A stretch of DNA of 64,000 nt from positions 186,001-250,000 of the forward strand of contig NZ_CP015519.1 in the NCBI RefSeq assembly GCF_001887775.1. Direction: 5' to 3'. The notes beneath the pieces are model-generated. The model made no database searches, was not told the DNA's origin, and saw nothing but the letters and a program-made list of their open reading frames with translations. Position numbers and translations under genes: made by a program. Shown here piece after piece: positions 27,572 through 39,200 of this stretch. The stretch's first letter is position 1. Each line of letters starts with the position of its first letter. Source of the DNA: Syntrophotalea acetylenivorans (GTDB lineage: Bacteria > Desulfobacterota > Desulfuromonadia > Desulfuromonadales > Syntrophotaleaceae).

Positions 27572-28384
27572 ATGTTGGCAACTTTGGCAGGGCTTCATCC
27601 GATCATGCAGGCATTCTTGGCAACTTGTTTTACCTGGGGGGTCACCTCCCTGGGCGCGAGCGCCGTATTTCTAGCTAAGGACCCGAGCCGCAAGCTTCTT
27701 GACGGTATGCTCGGTTTTGCGGCCGGTGTTATGATTGCGGCAAGCTATTGGTCACTTTTGGCTCCGGCCATTGCCATGTCCGAGGAAATGGGGTCTGTGG
27801 CGTGGTTGCCGCCGGCCATAGGGTTTTTGGCCGGAGGCGTCTTTCTTCGAGGCCTGGACAAGATTCTCCCTCATCTGCATCGTGGGCTTCCCCGCAGTGC
27901 GGCCGAAGGCCCTCCCACCGAATTGCCGCGTAGCACCCTGTTTGTTCTCGCCGTAGCCTTACATAACATACCCGAGGGGTTGGCTGTAGGTGTCGCTTTT
28001 GGTGCGGTGGCAGCGGGATTGCCATCCGCGACCATGGCGGCCGCCGTGGCTCTAGCGCTCGGAATCGGTTTGCAGAATTTCCCGGAAGGGGTGGCGGTTT
28101 CCATGCCTTTGCGCCGTGACGGGCTATCCGTGGGGAAAAGTTTCTGGTATGGACAGCTTTCCGGCTTTGTTGAGGTAATTTCCGGAGTCCTCGGTGCAGC
28201 CCTGGTTCTGGTGGCCCGGCCGATTCTTCCCTATGCCTTGGCTTTTGCCGCTGGGGCGATGATCTTTGTTGTTATCGAAGAGGCCATTCCTGAAACCCAA
28301 CAGGGCGAGAACGGTGATTTTGCGACTCTCTGTGCCATGATCGGCTTTGTGGTCATGATGAGTCTCGACGTCGGGTTGGGTTAG
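27572..28384 (+). CDS. ZIP-family divalent metal transporter
   Basis: 270 residues, about eight membrane helices. The metal-binding helices carry [16 protein letters not shown] and [15 protein letters not shown], the ZIP motifs, and a cytosolic loop with HLHRG. Similar to ZupT/GufA-type importers of zinc, iron or manganese. Single gene with ribosome site AAGGA. Confidence 0.9.
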   Translation: MLATLAGLHPIMQAFLATCFTWGVTSLGASAVFLAKDPSRKLLDGMLGFAAGVMIAASYWSLLAPAIAMSEEMGSVAWLPPAIGFLAGGVFLRGLDKILPHLHRGLPRSAAEGPPTELPRSTLFVLAVALHNIPEGLAVGVAFGAVAAGLPSATMAAAVALALGIGLQNFPEGVAVSMPLRRDGLSVGKSFWYGQLSGFVEVISGVLGAALVLVARPILPYALAFAAGAMIFVVIEEAIPETQQGENGDFATLCAMIGFVVMMSLDVGLG

Positions 28385-28470
28385 TTAGAAATTATTATTT
28401 CTGTTCAGCCAGATGTCTTTGTTTGTGTTTTGTGATTTTTTGATTTAAATGAAGACGGCAACCGGTTCCG

Positions 28471-28503
28471 GCCTGACAGGTGACTACCTGTCGGGCATTT
28501 TTG
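28471..28503 (+). terminator. Intrinsic terminator after the ZIP transporter
   Basis: GCCTGACAGGT / TACCTGTCGGGC stem, short loop, then ATTTTTG. The rest of the 400-bp gap to the next gene shows no coding sequence. Confidence 0.8.
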
Positions 28504-28786
28504 TGTTCAGGCTATTTGTCCAAGCTGAATTGGTTGCTGGCTTGGCGCTCTGGCAGGAAATCAGCTGGTTTCTTTTCTCCCCGGTTAGTCATTAGAAGAT
28601 GAAAATCTGGTTTTCTTTGTTATCTTTTTATGGAGTTTAAAACGAAAACATCTTTGTCCGGATGAAGGTTATCTGCTACAGCAGAGCTGCCGATTTATAC
28701 TCTGCATGAACCATAAGGTTAATTCTCAGGGATGCTTAAAATTCAATTGCATAGCTGCTAGCGAAAATAAGTAAGAGAGGCGCTAA

Positions 28787-31759
28787 TTGCTACAAAAGAA
28801 ATCATATTTATTCGTTGCAAGTCTGGCGCTGATCTTTCTGGGTATATTGCCCCTCACTACGTGGGCAGTAGAAAAACCTGTTCAGCGAGTTCTGTTTATC
28901 AGTTCCTACCATCCCCAATTCCCTACCTTTTTTCAGCAGATAGAAGGTATCAAGTCAGTCTTAGAGCCACTGGATATTCTCCTCGATATTGAGTTTATGG
29001 ATGCGAAACGTTTTGCCCATGAGCAAAACCTGGATAATTTTTACCATTCGTTAATCTATAAACTTGCCCATACCAAGCCTTATGATGCCGTTATTACTGG
29101 TGATGATGCTGCCTTGCAGTTTGCCATTAAGCATCAGCAAACCCTTTTTGCTTTGCAGCCCATTGTTTTTACTGGGGTCAACAACCAGGATCTGGCGCGG
29201 CAACAGAACGGCAATCCGTTCATAACCGGGGTAGTGGAAGCTGTATCTATTCAGGAAACCCTGGATTTGATGTGGCATTTACACCCTGAGATCAGCGAGA
29301 TAATCGCTCTGGTCGATGGCACATCAAGCGGACAGGGGGACTTGCAGACCTATTCCCGTCTCGGGCCGCAAGCTGGTCCAGTGAAGCTTTCTCATCTGTC
29401 TTTGGAGGATCATTCTTTTCCCGAGCTTGCCAAAAAGCTTGAGAGCCTCGAAAAAGACAGTGCCGTTTTGCTTTTGTCGGCATATCGCGATAAAGACGAA
29501 CGTACTCTTTTGTTTCAAGAGAGTCTGAGTCTGATAGGAAAACATCTGGATCGCCCCCTATACCATCTTTGGTATCACGGTATTGGCGATGGTATTTTCG
29601 GTGGCAAAGTAATATGTCATAAAGCTCAAGGCCGGACGGCAGCAAGTATGGTCGTGCAAATTCTCAATGGCCGCCCCGTTACTGAAGTGCCGGTACGGGA
29701 AACCAGCCCCAACCAGTATGTATTCGATTACAGGGAACTCTTACGCTATGGCATAGCGGTTGAAAAGCTCCCCAAAAACAGTATCTTACTACATCAACCT
29801 CAGAAATTTTATCAGCTTGATAAGAAGTATCTGTGGCTTTGGTTGGCTTTTGTTTGTGGCCTTGGTTTCGCTGTTACTTTTCTGCTGTTACATATCCACA
29901 GCCGAAAACGTTATCAAATAGCTGCTCAGGAAAGTGAAGCGCGTTACCGTGCCATCGTTGACGACCAGACGGATCTGATCTGTCGTAACGGACTTGAGGG
30001 CACCCTGACGTTTGTCAACGAAGCTTATAGTCGGTACTTCGGTCGAGACCGACAGGATCTTGTCGGCAGTAATCTATTGCAGATGGTGGCCACGGAGGAT
30101 CGGAATGTCGTCGCGAAGCACTTTACCGATCTTGGACCAGGCAACCCTGTTGCTACTTATCAACATCAGGTTGTTGCAGCTGATGGCGAGATTCGCTGGA
30201 TGCAATGGACCAATCGGGCGATCATGGATCGAAAGGGTCAGGTTGTGGAAATTCAGGGGGTCGGTCGGGATGTTACCGAACAGAAGCTGGCCGAGGTGAC
30301 CTTGCGCGACAGAGAGCAGTTCCTAAGCAGTATTCTGGCTGCTACGCCTATCGGCATGGGAGTCACCAACAATCGGGTTTTTACCTGGACCAGTGACAAT
30401 CTGGTGAAGATGCTTGGTTACAAATCATCCGAACTGGTCGGCAAGTCGTCCCGTTTGCTGTATGAAAGCGATTTGGAATATGAACGGGTTGGATACATCA
30501 AGTACCGGGCTATGGAAATACATGGTGCGAAGTCCCTTGAGACTCGCTGGGTCAAAAAGAACGGCCAGGTTGTGGATATCCTGTTGAGTTCTTCCTTTAT
30601 CGACCCGCTTGATCCCGCCGTTGGCTCCACCTTTACCGCGATGGACATAACTGCTCGCAAGCATGCGGAAGCCAGGTTGCAAGAGGCGCTGACAGAAGCT
30701 CGCGAGGCCAGGGACCGGATCGAGGTGATTCTTCGTTCAGTGGCCGATGGCCTTGTTTTTACCAATCGGGAAAACCGGATTGTGTTGATGAGCGATTCTG
30801 CTGAAGCTATATTTGGAAAACCCCTTAGCGAAGTCTTATTCGAGCCGGTTACGACAACATTTGACAGCACTCTATTGACGGATCAAATATATCGGATCGG
30901 CAAGGGAGATTGTACTGAAGCGGTGGTGGAGATCGAACTACCAGGACAGGATGATGGACCAGTGCGGGCCATTCAGGCCAAATCGTCCGTGGTAATTGGC
31001 GCCGAGGGAAGGCAAGTTGGGGTTATCACCCTGTTACGGGACGTGAGCCAAGAGCGTGCACTAGATCGTATGAAAAGCGAATTTATCTCTACCGCTGCTC
31101 ACGAACTGCGAACCCCTCTGACCGCCGTTATGGGTTTTTCTGAGGTTTTATTGAACCATGGACAATATAGCAAAGAAGAACAGATCGAGTTTTTGTCCAT
31201 TATTCACCGCAAATCCGAAGTTTTGGGTAAGATCATTGATGACATGCTCGATCTTGCTCGACTCGATTCAGGGCAAGTGATCCGCATTGAAAAGACATTG
31301 ACCGACACGGGGAAACTCATCCAGCGCTGTCTTGCAGACTATCGTTCAACTTTCCCCGAGTATCGTTTTGAAGGTGTGGAGATCGATGAACCTTTGCCCC
31401 TGCTGGCGGATGGCAGAAAAATCTGTCATGTTTTGGAAAACCTGCTCAATAACGCGGTCAACTTTTCAGCCAATGGGAGCCTGGTGCAGGTGACCTACGA
31501 AGTACTGCAAAACGAGGTTTGTGTTGCGGTTAGGGATGAGGGGATCGGGATGACCCAGGAACAGATCGAACGGGTGTTTGACAAATTCTATCGGGTTGAT
31601 GCTTCCAATACGGCCAGGGAAGGGCTCGGACTTGGTTTGGCGATAGTCAAGGGTATTATCGAAGCACACGATGGACGGATCTGGATTGAAAGTGAAGTGG
31701 GGCGAGGAACGAGTGTAGCATTTACCCTACCGTTGCTTGGCTCAACTGATCAGGCATAA
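28787..31759 (+). CDS. Sensor histidine kinase with periplasmic ABC-type binding domain and PAS repeats
   Basis: 990 residues. N-terminal signal/anchor, then a roughly 310-residue periplasmic domain like ABC_sub_bind solute-binding proteins (RVLFISSYHPQFPTFFQQIEGI; YDAVITGDDAAL; IVFTGVNNQD), a membrane helix near 350-372, three PAS domains (about 388-765; the GVGRDVTEQK and DITARKHAE endings mark two), and a kinase core. Phosphorylated histidine is H772 (STAAHELRTPL); HATPase boxes are DEGIGMTQ and GLGLGLAIVKG. The start is TTG because a TAA immediately precedes it in frame. No response regulator is adjacent. Ligand unknown. Confidence 0.88.
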   Translation: MLQKKSYLFVASLALIFLGILPLTTWAVEKPVQRVLFISSYHPQFPTFFQQIEGIKSVLEPLDILLDIEFMDAKRFAHEQNLDNFYHSLIYKLAHTKPYDAVITGDDAALQFAIKHQQTLFALQPIVFTGVNNQDLARQQNGNPFITGVVEAVSIQETLDLMWHLHPEISEIIALVDGTSSGQGDLQTYSRLGPQAGPVKLSHLSLEDHSFPELAKKLESLEKDSAVLLLSAYRDKDERTLLFQESLSLIGKHLDRPLYHLWYHGIGDGIFGGKVICHKAQGRTAASMVVQILNGRPVTEVPVRETSPNQYVFDYRELLRYGIAVEKLPKNSILLHQPQKFYQLDKKYLWLWLAFVCGLGFAVTFLLLHIHSRKRYQIAAQESEARYRAIVDDQTDLICRNGLEGTLTFVNEAYSRYFGRDRQDLVGSNLLQMVATEDRNVVAKHFTDLGPGNPVATYQHQVVAADGEIRWMQWTNRAIMDRKGQVVEIQGVGRDVTEQKLAEVTLRDREQFLSSILAATPIGMGVTNNRVFTWTSDNLVKMLGYKSSELVGKSSRLLYESDLEYERVGYIKYRAMEIHGAKSLETRWVKKNGQVVDILLSSSFIDPLDPAVGSTFTAMDITARKHAEARLQEALTEAREARDRIEVILRSVADGLVFTNRENRIVLMSDSAEAIFGKPLSEVLFEPVTTTFDSTLLTDQIYRIGKGDCTEAVVEIELPGQDDGPVRAIQAKSSVVIGAEGRQVGVITLLRDVSQERALDRMKSEFISTAAHELRTPLTAVMGFSEVLLNHGQYSKEEQIEFLSIIHRKSEVLGKIIDDMLDLARLDSGQVIRIEKTLTDTGKLIQRCLADYRSTFPEYRFEGVEIDEPLPLLADGRKICHVLENLLNNAVNFSANGSLVQVTYEVLQNEVCVAVRDEGIGMTQEQIERVFDKFYRVDASNTAREGLGLGLAIVKGIIEAHDGRIWIESEVGRGTSVAFTLPLLGSTDQA

Positions 31760-31798
31760 ATCTTTGTCCCTAACCTGCCCTCACAGAGGCGTCAGCAG

Positions 31799-32170
31799 AT
31801 GAATTCAGCTGGTATAACATATAAACCGATAAGGAGTTTTGTTAAGTATTTGGTTGATATCCATCTTTTTATCACCCTGTTCGCAATGTTTCTAAGCGGG
31901 TTATTGCTGCACTTTGTCATTCCTGTGGGAAGAGTTTCGTCGGGTGATAAATACTTTTTGGGCCTGCATCGTCATTCGTGGATCGACATGCATCTTTTCT
32001 TGGCACTGATATTTATGACGCTGGTAATTATCCATGTCGGGATAAACTCGAAGTTGGTCGTTCAATTGACAAAGCAGCATTTTCACAAAGCAGGAATAAG
32101 GATGTTTGGGGCCATAGCTATAAGTGTTCTGCTGTTGATGCTTGGCTGCTGGCTGGTTGTAGCCCCTTGA
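31799..32170 (+). CDS. Small membrane protein, DUF4405-like
   Basis: 123 residues with three or four membrane helices and several histidines in or near them (DIHLFITLF, LLHFVIP, LHRHSWIDMHLFLAL, IIHVG), the pattern of small cytochrome-b-like DUF4405 proteins that may bind haem. It follows the sensor kinase by about 40 bp on the same strand and could be co-transcribed. Role unknown. Confidence 0.65.
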   Translation: MNSAGITYKPIRSFVKYLVDIHLFITLFAMFLSGLLLHFVIPVGRVSSGDKYFLGLHRHSWIDMHLFLALIFMTLVIIHVGINSKLVVQLTKQHFHKAGIRMFGAIAISVLLLMLGCWLVVAP

Positions 32171-32248
32171 ATGGCAACCTTCACCATTTAATTGTTTTTC
32201 TCTATGAACCTGATTATGGCTTCGTATCTATGAGGACAGGGAAATGCT

Positions 32249-33250
32249 ATGGATGATCGCAAGTTTCAAGCGTTGGTTGTTGAGGAAGCTGCAGGCGGTG
32301 TATTCATCAGAACCGTAAAAGAGCGGTATGTTTCGGATCTGCCAGTCGGTGAGGTGTTGATTCGCGTCGAATATTCTTCTTTGAACTACAAGGATGCTCT
32401 TTCTGCCAGCGGCAACCGGGGTGTTACGAAAAATTATCCCCATACGCCGGGCATTGATGCTGCCGGAGTTGTTGTAGAAAGTGCTGTTGAAGAGGTGAGG
32501 CCCGGGGATTCCGTTATCGTAACAAGTTATGATTTGGGCATGAACACCCCCGGTGGATTCGGCCGGTACATTCGCGTCCCGGCAAGTTGGGTGGTGCCGT
32601 TGCCCAGTGGGTTGACCCTTAAGGAGAGTATGGTCCTTGGGACTGCAGGGTTTACGGCCGGTCTGTCTGTTTCAAAAGTGGATGAGGTGATTTCACCGGA
32701 TGAAGGACCTGTTCTGGTGACCGGCGCAACCGGGGGAGTCGGCAGCGTAGCGGTTGCTATTCTGGCCAAGCTCGGCTATGAGGTTATCGCCGTTTCAGGT
32801 AAAGCCGATGCCGAGGCTTATCTTAAAGGCCTGGGTGCCAAAGAGGTGGTCGATCGCGAGCGGTTAACCGATCAAAAGGCTCGGCCTTTGTTGAAAGATT
32901 GCTGGGCCGGGGTCGTTGATACGGTGGGGGGCGATATGCTGACTGCGGCCATTAAATCGACGCACCCTCACGGAATAGTGACCTGTTGCGGAAATGTTGC
33001 TTCTGCCGAGCTTAGTTTGACGGTGTACCCCTTTATTTTACGGGGAATCACCCTGGCGGGCATCGATTCTCAAGGCTGTCCCATGGATTTGAGGCGAAGA
33101 GTGTGGACTAAGCTGGCTCATGCCTGGAAGTTGGAAAAACTGGAGAGCCTTGCCCAGGTGAGTGCCCTGGAAGATCTTTCCGGCCACATAGAAGCCATGT
33201 TGCAGGGGCGGATTAAGGGACGAATCCTGGTCGATTTGACTGCTCTCTAA
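32249..33250 (+). CDS. YhdH/AcuI-type quinone oxidoreductase family protein
   Basis: 333-residue zinc-free medium-chain dehydrogenase. SSLNYKDALSASGNRGVTKNYPHTPGIDAAG and SYDLGMNTPGGFGRYIRVPASWVVPLP are signatures of the YhdH/YhfP subfamily; the NADPH-binding segment is VTGATGGVGSVAVAILAKLGYEV. Characterised members reduce acryloyl-CoA to propionyl-CoA with NADPH. Substrate here not proven. Confidence 0.88.
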   Translation: MDDRKFQALVVEEAAGGVFIRTVKERYVSDLPVGEVLIRVEYSSLNYKDALSASGNRGVTKNYPHTPGIDAAGVVVESAVEEVRPGDSVIVTSYDLGMNTPGGFGRYIRVPASWVVPLPSGLTLKESMVLGTAGFTAGLSVSKVDEVISPDEGPVLVTGATGGVGSVAVAILAKLGYEVIAVSGKADAEAYLKGLGAKEVVDRERLTDQKARPLLKDCWAGVVDTVGGDMLTAAIKSTHPHGIVTCCGNVASAELSLTVYPFILRGITLAGIDSQGCPMDLRRRVWTKLAHAWKLEKLESLAQVSALEDLSGHIEAMLQGRIKGRILVDLTAL

Positions 33251-33396
33251 TAGTGGTTTATTGCACCGAAACAGGGGGCGAAGAGGATGCGTCTTATTAA
33301 TCTGTCCAAGTTGATTCAGTTCCATCCGATGGGCGGGTTTTTCCCGGCAGGGTAGGTCGTGAGGGCGGTATATGGTCTGACGGGGGTCTGTTTGCT

Positions 33397-34953
33397 ATGA
33401 CAATTGGTTCGAAGGGCAGCGATGGCCTGATTGGGGACTCAATGGATAACGGTTACGTATTGGCTATCGATCAGGGAACTACCGGGTCGACGGTGTTGGT
33501 TTTTAATCAGGCCGGGGCGGTATGTGGCCGTGCCAGTGCCGAAATTACCCAGTATTACCCACAGCCCGGTTGGGTGGAACACGACCCTCAAGAGCTCTGG
33601 TCGGTTACCCTTGATGTGGTGGGGGAGGCTCTTGAGCAGGCAAATGCCAGACCCGGGGAGGTACGGGCGATCGGTATTACCAATCAACGGGAAACTTCAC
33701 TGTTATGGGATCGCCGTAGCAGTTTGCCGGTAGCCAGGGCGGTGGTATGGCAGGACCGCCGTACCGCCCGTCTTTGCGACGAGCTTAAGCAGGAAGGCCT
33801 GGAGCCCCTTTGGCAGGAAAAAACCGGCTTGCTCATCGACCCCTATTTTTCTGCCACCAAGGTCTATTGGCTGCTTGATCAGGTCTCCGATCTGCGTTCG
33901 CGCGCCGCCGCTGGCGAGATTGCCTTCGGGACCATCGACAGTTGGCTGGTCTGGAAACTGACCGGCGGCCAATGTCACGTCACCGATTATTCCAATGCTT
34001 CCCGCACTCTATTGTTCAATATCCATGAGCTCGATTGGGATGAAGATATTTTGGCACGGTTGGATATTCCCCGGGCCGTGCTGCCGGCTGTCAAACCGTC
34101 GTCCCATGTCTATGGTGAAACGGACCCGCAAGCCTTTTTTGGCCATCGAGTACCCATTGCCGGCATCGCCGGCGATCAGCAAGCGGCTCTGTTCGGGCAG
34201 ACCTGTTATCGTCCGGGGATGGCCAAGACCACCTATGGTACCGGGTCCTTTTTGTTGATGAACACTGGCCGCAGCCCGGTGGCCAGTCGTCAACGATTAT
34301 TGACCACCATTGCCTGGGGCATTGACGACGAACCGGTTGAGTATGCTCTGGAGGGTTCGATATTCATTACGGGAGCGGCCCTGCAGTGGTTGCGGGACGG
34401 TTTAGGCCTCATAGCCAACGCCGCTGAAAGCGAGGAACTGGCGCTTTCTCTGCAGAGCAATGATGATGTTTATTTCGTCCCGGCCCTGACCGGTTTGGGA
34501 TCGCCCCACTGGGATGCCTATGCCAGGGGCATGATTATCGGTCTCACCCGCGGATGCACAAAGGCTCATCTGGCTCGGGCAGCCTTGGAGAGCATTGCCT
34601 ATCAGACCCGTGACGTGGTCGATGCGATGAGTCGAGAATCGGGTATCGACCTGCGTGAACTCCGTGCCGATGGCGGCGCGGTGGCTAATCATTTTCTCAT
34701 GCAGTTTCAGGCTGATATCCTCGGCGTTCCGGTGGAAGTTCCTTCCATTACCGAAACGACTGCACAGGGGGCTGCTTACCTGGCCGGCCTGGCGGTCGGA
34801 TTCTGGTCGAGTCGCGAAGAGTTGGCGGCACGTTGGCAGTTGGCCCAGCGCTATGAGCCGCAAATGGAAAAAAAACAGAGAGACTTTTTACATGGTCGCT
34901 GGGAGCGGGCTGTGAATCGTTGTCGGGGGTGGGCAGAGGAGCTCAAGAATTAA
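33397..34953 (+). CDS. glpK: Glycerol kinase
   Basis: Phosphorylates glycerol to glycerol 3-phosphate. FGGY-family motifs are present: [15 protein letters not shown], the substrate region [43 protein letters not shown] and [25 protein letters not shown]. 518 residues from ATG 33397; homology begins at Met16 (33442), so the shorter start is equally possible. Single gene; no glycerol uptake or dehydrogenase gene beside it. Confidence 0.94.
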   Translation: MTIGSKGSDGLIGDSMDNGYVLAIDQGTTGSTVLVFNQAGAVCGRASAEITQYYPQPGWVEHDPQELWSVTLDVVGEALEQANARPGEVRAIGITNQRETSLLWDRRSSLPVARAVVWQDRRTARLCDELKQEGLEPLWQEKTGLLIDPYFSATKVYWLLDQVSDLRSRAAAGEIAFGTIDSWLVWKLTGGQCHVTDYSNASRTLLFNIHELDWDEDILARLDIPRAVLPAVKPSSHVYGETDPQAFFGHRVPIAGIAGDQQAALFGQTCYRPGMAKTTYGTGSFLLMNTGRSPVASRQRLLTTIAWGIDDEPVEYALEGSIFITGAALQWLRDGLGLIANAAESEELALSLQSNDDVYFVPALTGLGSPHWDAYARGMIIGLTRGCTKAHLARAALESIAYQTRDVVDAMSRESGIDLRELRADGGAVANHFLMQFQADILGVPVEVPSITETTAQGAAYLAGLAVGFWSSREELAARWQLAQRYEPQMEKKQRDFLHGRWERAVNRCRGWAEELKN

Positions 34954-35017
34954 AATGATGGGCAGCCGCGATTTTTAAGCCTGCCTTTTTGGTGGGTATG
35001 CAGTGCCGGTTTTTCTG

Positions 35018-36130
35018 TCAGCTCTGAAGGTAATCTGTGAACGCAGGGATGACGCCTTCGCTACTGGTGGCTTGAATTTGATCAAACTCGGCATCTACGG
35101 AGCAAAAGGCTTGAACCACCTGCGGGTCGAAGTTGCTGCCGCTGCCATCCAGAATGATCTGTTTTGCCTTCTGATGGGAGAAGGGTTCCTTATAGGGCCG
35201 TTTGGATCTGAGTGCTTCGTAGACATCGACCAGAGCCATAATTCTGGCACTGAGAGGGATTTCTTCTCCTGTGAGACCGCAGGGGTAGCCTTTGCCGTCC
35301 CATCGTTCATGATGATACTTGGCAATGTCAATGCCCATTCGTACAAAATCGTTGTGCGGATATTTTGCGTAAACGAATTCCAGAGTAGCCGCGCCAAGAC
35401 TGGTGTGAGTTCTCATGACGTCAAATTCTTCTACAGTTAACTTCCCCGGTTTCAGCATGATTTCGTCGTTGATGCCGACCTTGCCTACGTCATGTAGCGG
35501 GCTGGCCTGGTAGATGGTCTCGATAAAGTCATCTGTGATCAGGTGCGCGTACTTTGAATCAGAAGCAAGTTTCTGTGCCAGGACCCTGCACAGGTCTTGT
35601 ACCCTTTCAAGGTGCAGGCCGGTGTCGTCGTCACGCATGTGGGACAGCTTGGCCAAGGCAAAGATCATCGCTCGCTGTGAACGGTTGATTTCTTCCAGCT
35701 GTTCGGCAACCTGTTGTTCCAGACAGAAATTGGCTGACTCCAGTTGTTTCTGCGAGCGCCGCAGCTCCAAGTGGGTGGTGACGCGGGCATGGACTTCTTC
35801 GACCTGAAAGGGTTTGGTGATATAGTCGACCCCGCCCGCCTGAAAAGCCCTGGTTTTGTCGAGAGTATCACCCAGCGCACTGATGAAAATAATCGGAATG
35901 TCCCGCAAGGCCTGGTCGGCTTTCAACTGAGCACAAACTTCGTAACCGTCCATCCCGGGCATGGTGATGTCGAGCAGGATCAGGTCGGGTTGTCTCTGAC
36001 GGGCTGCTCTCAGGGCCAGGGTCCCGTGTGGAAAGGCACTTACTCGATAGTTCGCCTTGTTCAGCAGGTTGCTTAGCAGGTGCAGGTTCTCCGGTGTATC
36101 GTCAACGATCATAATATGGGGAGAGTTCAT
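35018..36130 (-). CDS. Response regulator with HD-GYP phosphodiesterase domain
   Basis: 370 residues. Receiver domain (about 5-120) with MIVDDTPEN and phospho-acceptor aspartate in LILLDITMPGMDGYE, a coiled linker, and an HD-GYP domain with ASPLHDVGKVGI and YHHERWDGKGYPCGL. HD-GYP proteins hydrolyse cyclic-di-GMP to GMP or pGpG. The ATG at 36130 is preferred over 36178 because GAGGAAG precedes it and the receiver fold starts there. It follows the hybrid kinase gene by 99 bp in the same operon, so the kinase is the likely phosphodonor. Confidence 0.9.
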   Translation of the reverse strand: MNSPHIMIVDDTPENLHLLSNLLNKANYRVSAFPHGTLALRAARQRQPDLILLDITMPGMDGYEVCAQLKADQALRDIPIIFISALGDTLDKTRAFQAGGVDYITKPFQVEEVHARVTTHLELRRSQKQLESANFCLEQQVAEQLEEINRSQRAMIFALAKLSHMRDDDTGLHLERVQDLCRVLAQKLASDSKYAHLITDDFIETIYQASPLHDVGKVGINDEIMLKPGKLTVEEFDVMRTHTSLGAATLEFVYAKYPHNDFVRMGIDIAKYHHERWDGKGYPCGLTGEEIPLSARIMALVDVYEALRSKRPYKEPFSHQKAKQIILDGSGSNFDPQVVQAFCSVDAEFDQIQATSSEGVIPAFTDYLQS

Positions 36131-36229
36131 ACGCTTCCTCGATAAACCATTCTCTGAAAATTGTTTTGTGTCTGCCAAAGTGACAGTTGGGCTTACCTTA
36201 AGCCGATTGCAAAATCGCCTGATCGGACT

Positions 36230-39200
36230 TTAAGTTCGACAGCCTTCTAGAAAATCAAGCAGCTTTTCGTATTCATATCGATCAGCGAGAGTCGACAAAT
36301 AGTCTCGCAGGGCATCGTTACTGGTTTCCAGTTCCTCCAACAATTCTGAAAAGCGGATCATGTCTCCATGTTCCACTGCTTGTTTTAATGCGGCAATAAG
36401 GTGTTCTGGTAAATCCCGTACAGCCTCTGACGTTGGAGGGTGATCGCCCGATGGAAGTCTGTTTTTCATTTTGGGCCTGTAGAGATACTCAATATTGCAA
36501 AGAGTCTTTATCTTTGTATAGAGCTCGGTGGTTTTAAAGGGTTTAGTGATAAAGTCATTCGCACCGGCCGCAATCGTTTGCCTGGGGAGATCATCATTGA
36601 TAAGGCCGCCTGCGGTGACAATCATGACTTTCGTCTCGGAATGGTTCGGTAGGGATCGCAAACGGCGGGTGGTTTGATAGCCGTCCATGCCTGTCATTTG
36701 CACATCCATTAATACCAGGTCAATTTGCGAGGTTAAGACATGCTCAATGGCCTCTTCGCCGCAGGCGACAGCTTCTACCGAAAAGCCGATTTCACTCAGA
36801 GTTTGACAGAGCATGTTGCGGCTGTTGGTGTCGTCGTCGACAACCAGGGCCCGTATCGGCAGATATTGGGGCGCAATCGTTGAGATGTGGCAGAGATTGT
36901 TGCTGGGAGCCAACTGCAATTCATCGCCGGCACACTCTTGGGCGGTGAATGTAAACCTGAATCTGCTGCCGGAACCTGCGGAGCTTTCTTCCAGGCGGAG
37001 TTCGCCGCCAAGCTGCTCGGCGTAAGCACGGCTGATGGACAATCCGAGACCGGACCCCATACCGGAGGTTTTGCCGCTGCTGGTCTGTTCAAAGGCCTCG
37101 AATAATTTGTCCTGTTCGCTTGGATCGATGCCGCGGCCGCTATCACTGATGTCAATGGTTATAACCCAATTAGTTTGATCTGTTGTCGAGCCCTTGGCCT
37201 GCAAGGAAATGTGGCCCTGTTCGGTAAATTTGACCGCATTGGAGAGAAGGTTAATCAAAACCTGGCGAATTTTGGCTCGATCAGCCTTTAGATACTGGGG
37301 CAACTCCTGTTCAAGGGTCATTTCGAACTGCAAAGATTTTTGCTGACAGGAAAGTTTGAACATGGAGGCCAGGTCAGCCATCATTTGGCGAAAGTCCAAA
37401 GGGGCAGGATGAATGGCGACATGACCGGCTTCAATGCGGGAAATCTCCAGAATGTCGTTGATTAACTCAAGCAGATGGTCGCCGCTGCGGTTGATGGTTT
37501 GAATCTGTTCTCTCTGCGCTGGCTGGAGATCGGGGTCTTTTTGCAAAAGCTGGGAATAACCTAGTATGGCATTGAGCGGAGTACGGATCTCGTGGCTCAT
37601 ACTGGCGAGGAAAGTGCTTTTGGCCATGTTTGCAGCATCTGCCGCTTCGGCAAGGTGTTCGGCTTTGGCGGTGGCCTCTTTCCACTGGCGATTCGCGATG
37701 CGCAAGGACTCTTCCGCTTCCAGACGATCACGAATATCCACGAGGCATTCGATAAGTTTTTCTTTCCCTTTAATCGTAACTTTTCTCACGGTCTTCAGGA
37801 TCGGGATTTGAACACCGTCGTGCTGGATGAGCAGTTTCTCCGAGCTATCAACGGTCTGATTTTGATCGAGGATCGGGCAGCTGTCTTCCTGCGCCGGGCA
37901 AAGGAAATTATGGCACCGGTTACCGATAATTTGCTCTTCGGCAGAACCGATCAACTGGGCTGCGGCGGGATTGACGCTTTCGATGATGCGACTGGCGGCG
38001 TCGATAATGACCAGCGGTATGGGCAAGCGCTCCATTAAGGTGCGTTGGATTTTTTCATTTTCGCGCAGGGTTTCTTCCATGCGCTTACGGTCGCTGATGT
38101 CTACTTTTGTAGCGATGTAATGGGTGATGCAGTTAAAGCTGTCGCGAATGGGAGATATGGCGTCGAGTTCCCAGTAGAGTTCGCCGTTCTTTCTGCGGTT
38201 CAGCATCTCGCCTTTCCAGGTCTGACCAGCACTTATTATTCGCCATAAATCTTTATAAAAGCCGTGTGGCATATAGCCGGATTTAAGCAGTCTCGAACTC
38301 TGGCCGATGACTTCGTTCTCTCTGTAGCCGGTCATCTGCAGAAATTGTGGATTTGCGTATTCGATGATCCCTTCGAGGTCGGTGATGATAATTGCCGTTG
38401 GACTCTGTTCCACCGCCGTTGACAGTTTACGGGCGGTTTCTTCGCTCTGTTTGAGACGTTCTTCGGTGACTTTCCGTGCTGTGATGTCATGAAAGGCTGT
38501 CACCGTACCATGAAATTGGTCCTCGACCCAAATAGGCCGACTGGCCAATTCCACAGTTAAGATGGAACCGGATCGATGGCGAAAACTTTCTTCGCTTTGA
38601 TAATGTTGACCTTGGCTGACAGTTAAGAAAAATGGACAATCATCCTTGGAGATAAAAGCATTGTCGCTGTGACAATGAAACAGATCGTGAGCTATTTTGC
38701 CAATCAGTTCCTGTTCGCTAAAACCGAGAATTTTACAGGCCGCCGGATTAATACGTTCGATTACACCTTCCTCATCGGTAACGTAAACCCCTTCGGCCAA
38801 GGCATTGTTCATCGCCTGCAGGTTGTGTTTCTCGGTACTGAGTGCGTCGGTCCAGCGCCGTATTCGCAGTATCAAAAAGGTAATTACCGCCAACACAAGC
38901 AACATTGTCGTCAGGTAAACGACGAATTCGTAGAAAAAGGCCGCGGAGGCGGGGTCCTGTGCATAAGAGACAAGATAGCCGGCTACCTGGCCTCTTATGT
39001 CCTGGATGGGGAGCATGGAGACGATATGTTTGGAGCCGTCAACGGTGGCATGGGTGGTCAGAGGCTGTCCTTGACTAAGTGCAGTCTGCACCCGTTTATT
39101 CTTGCGTAACCGATGGTTGATGGCCGATGCTCCGGCAGAGAGCTGCGGCGGACTTTCCGGAAGAATGGCGTTGGCATCCTCCAGAAGATAATCGGGATGG

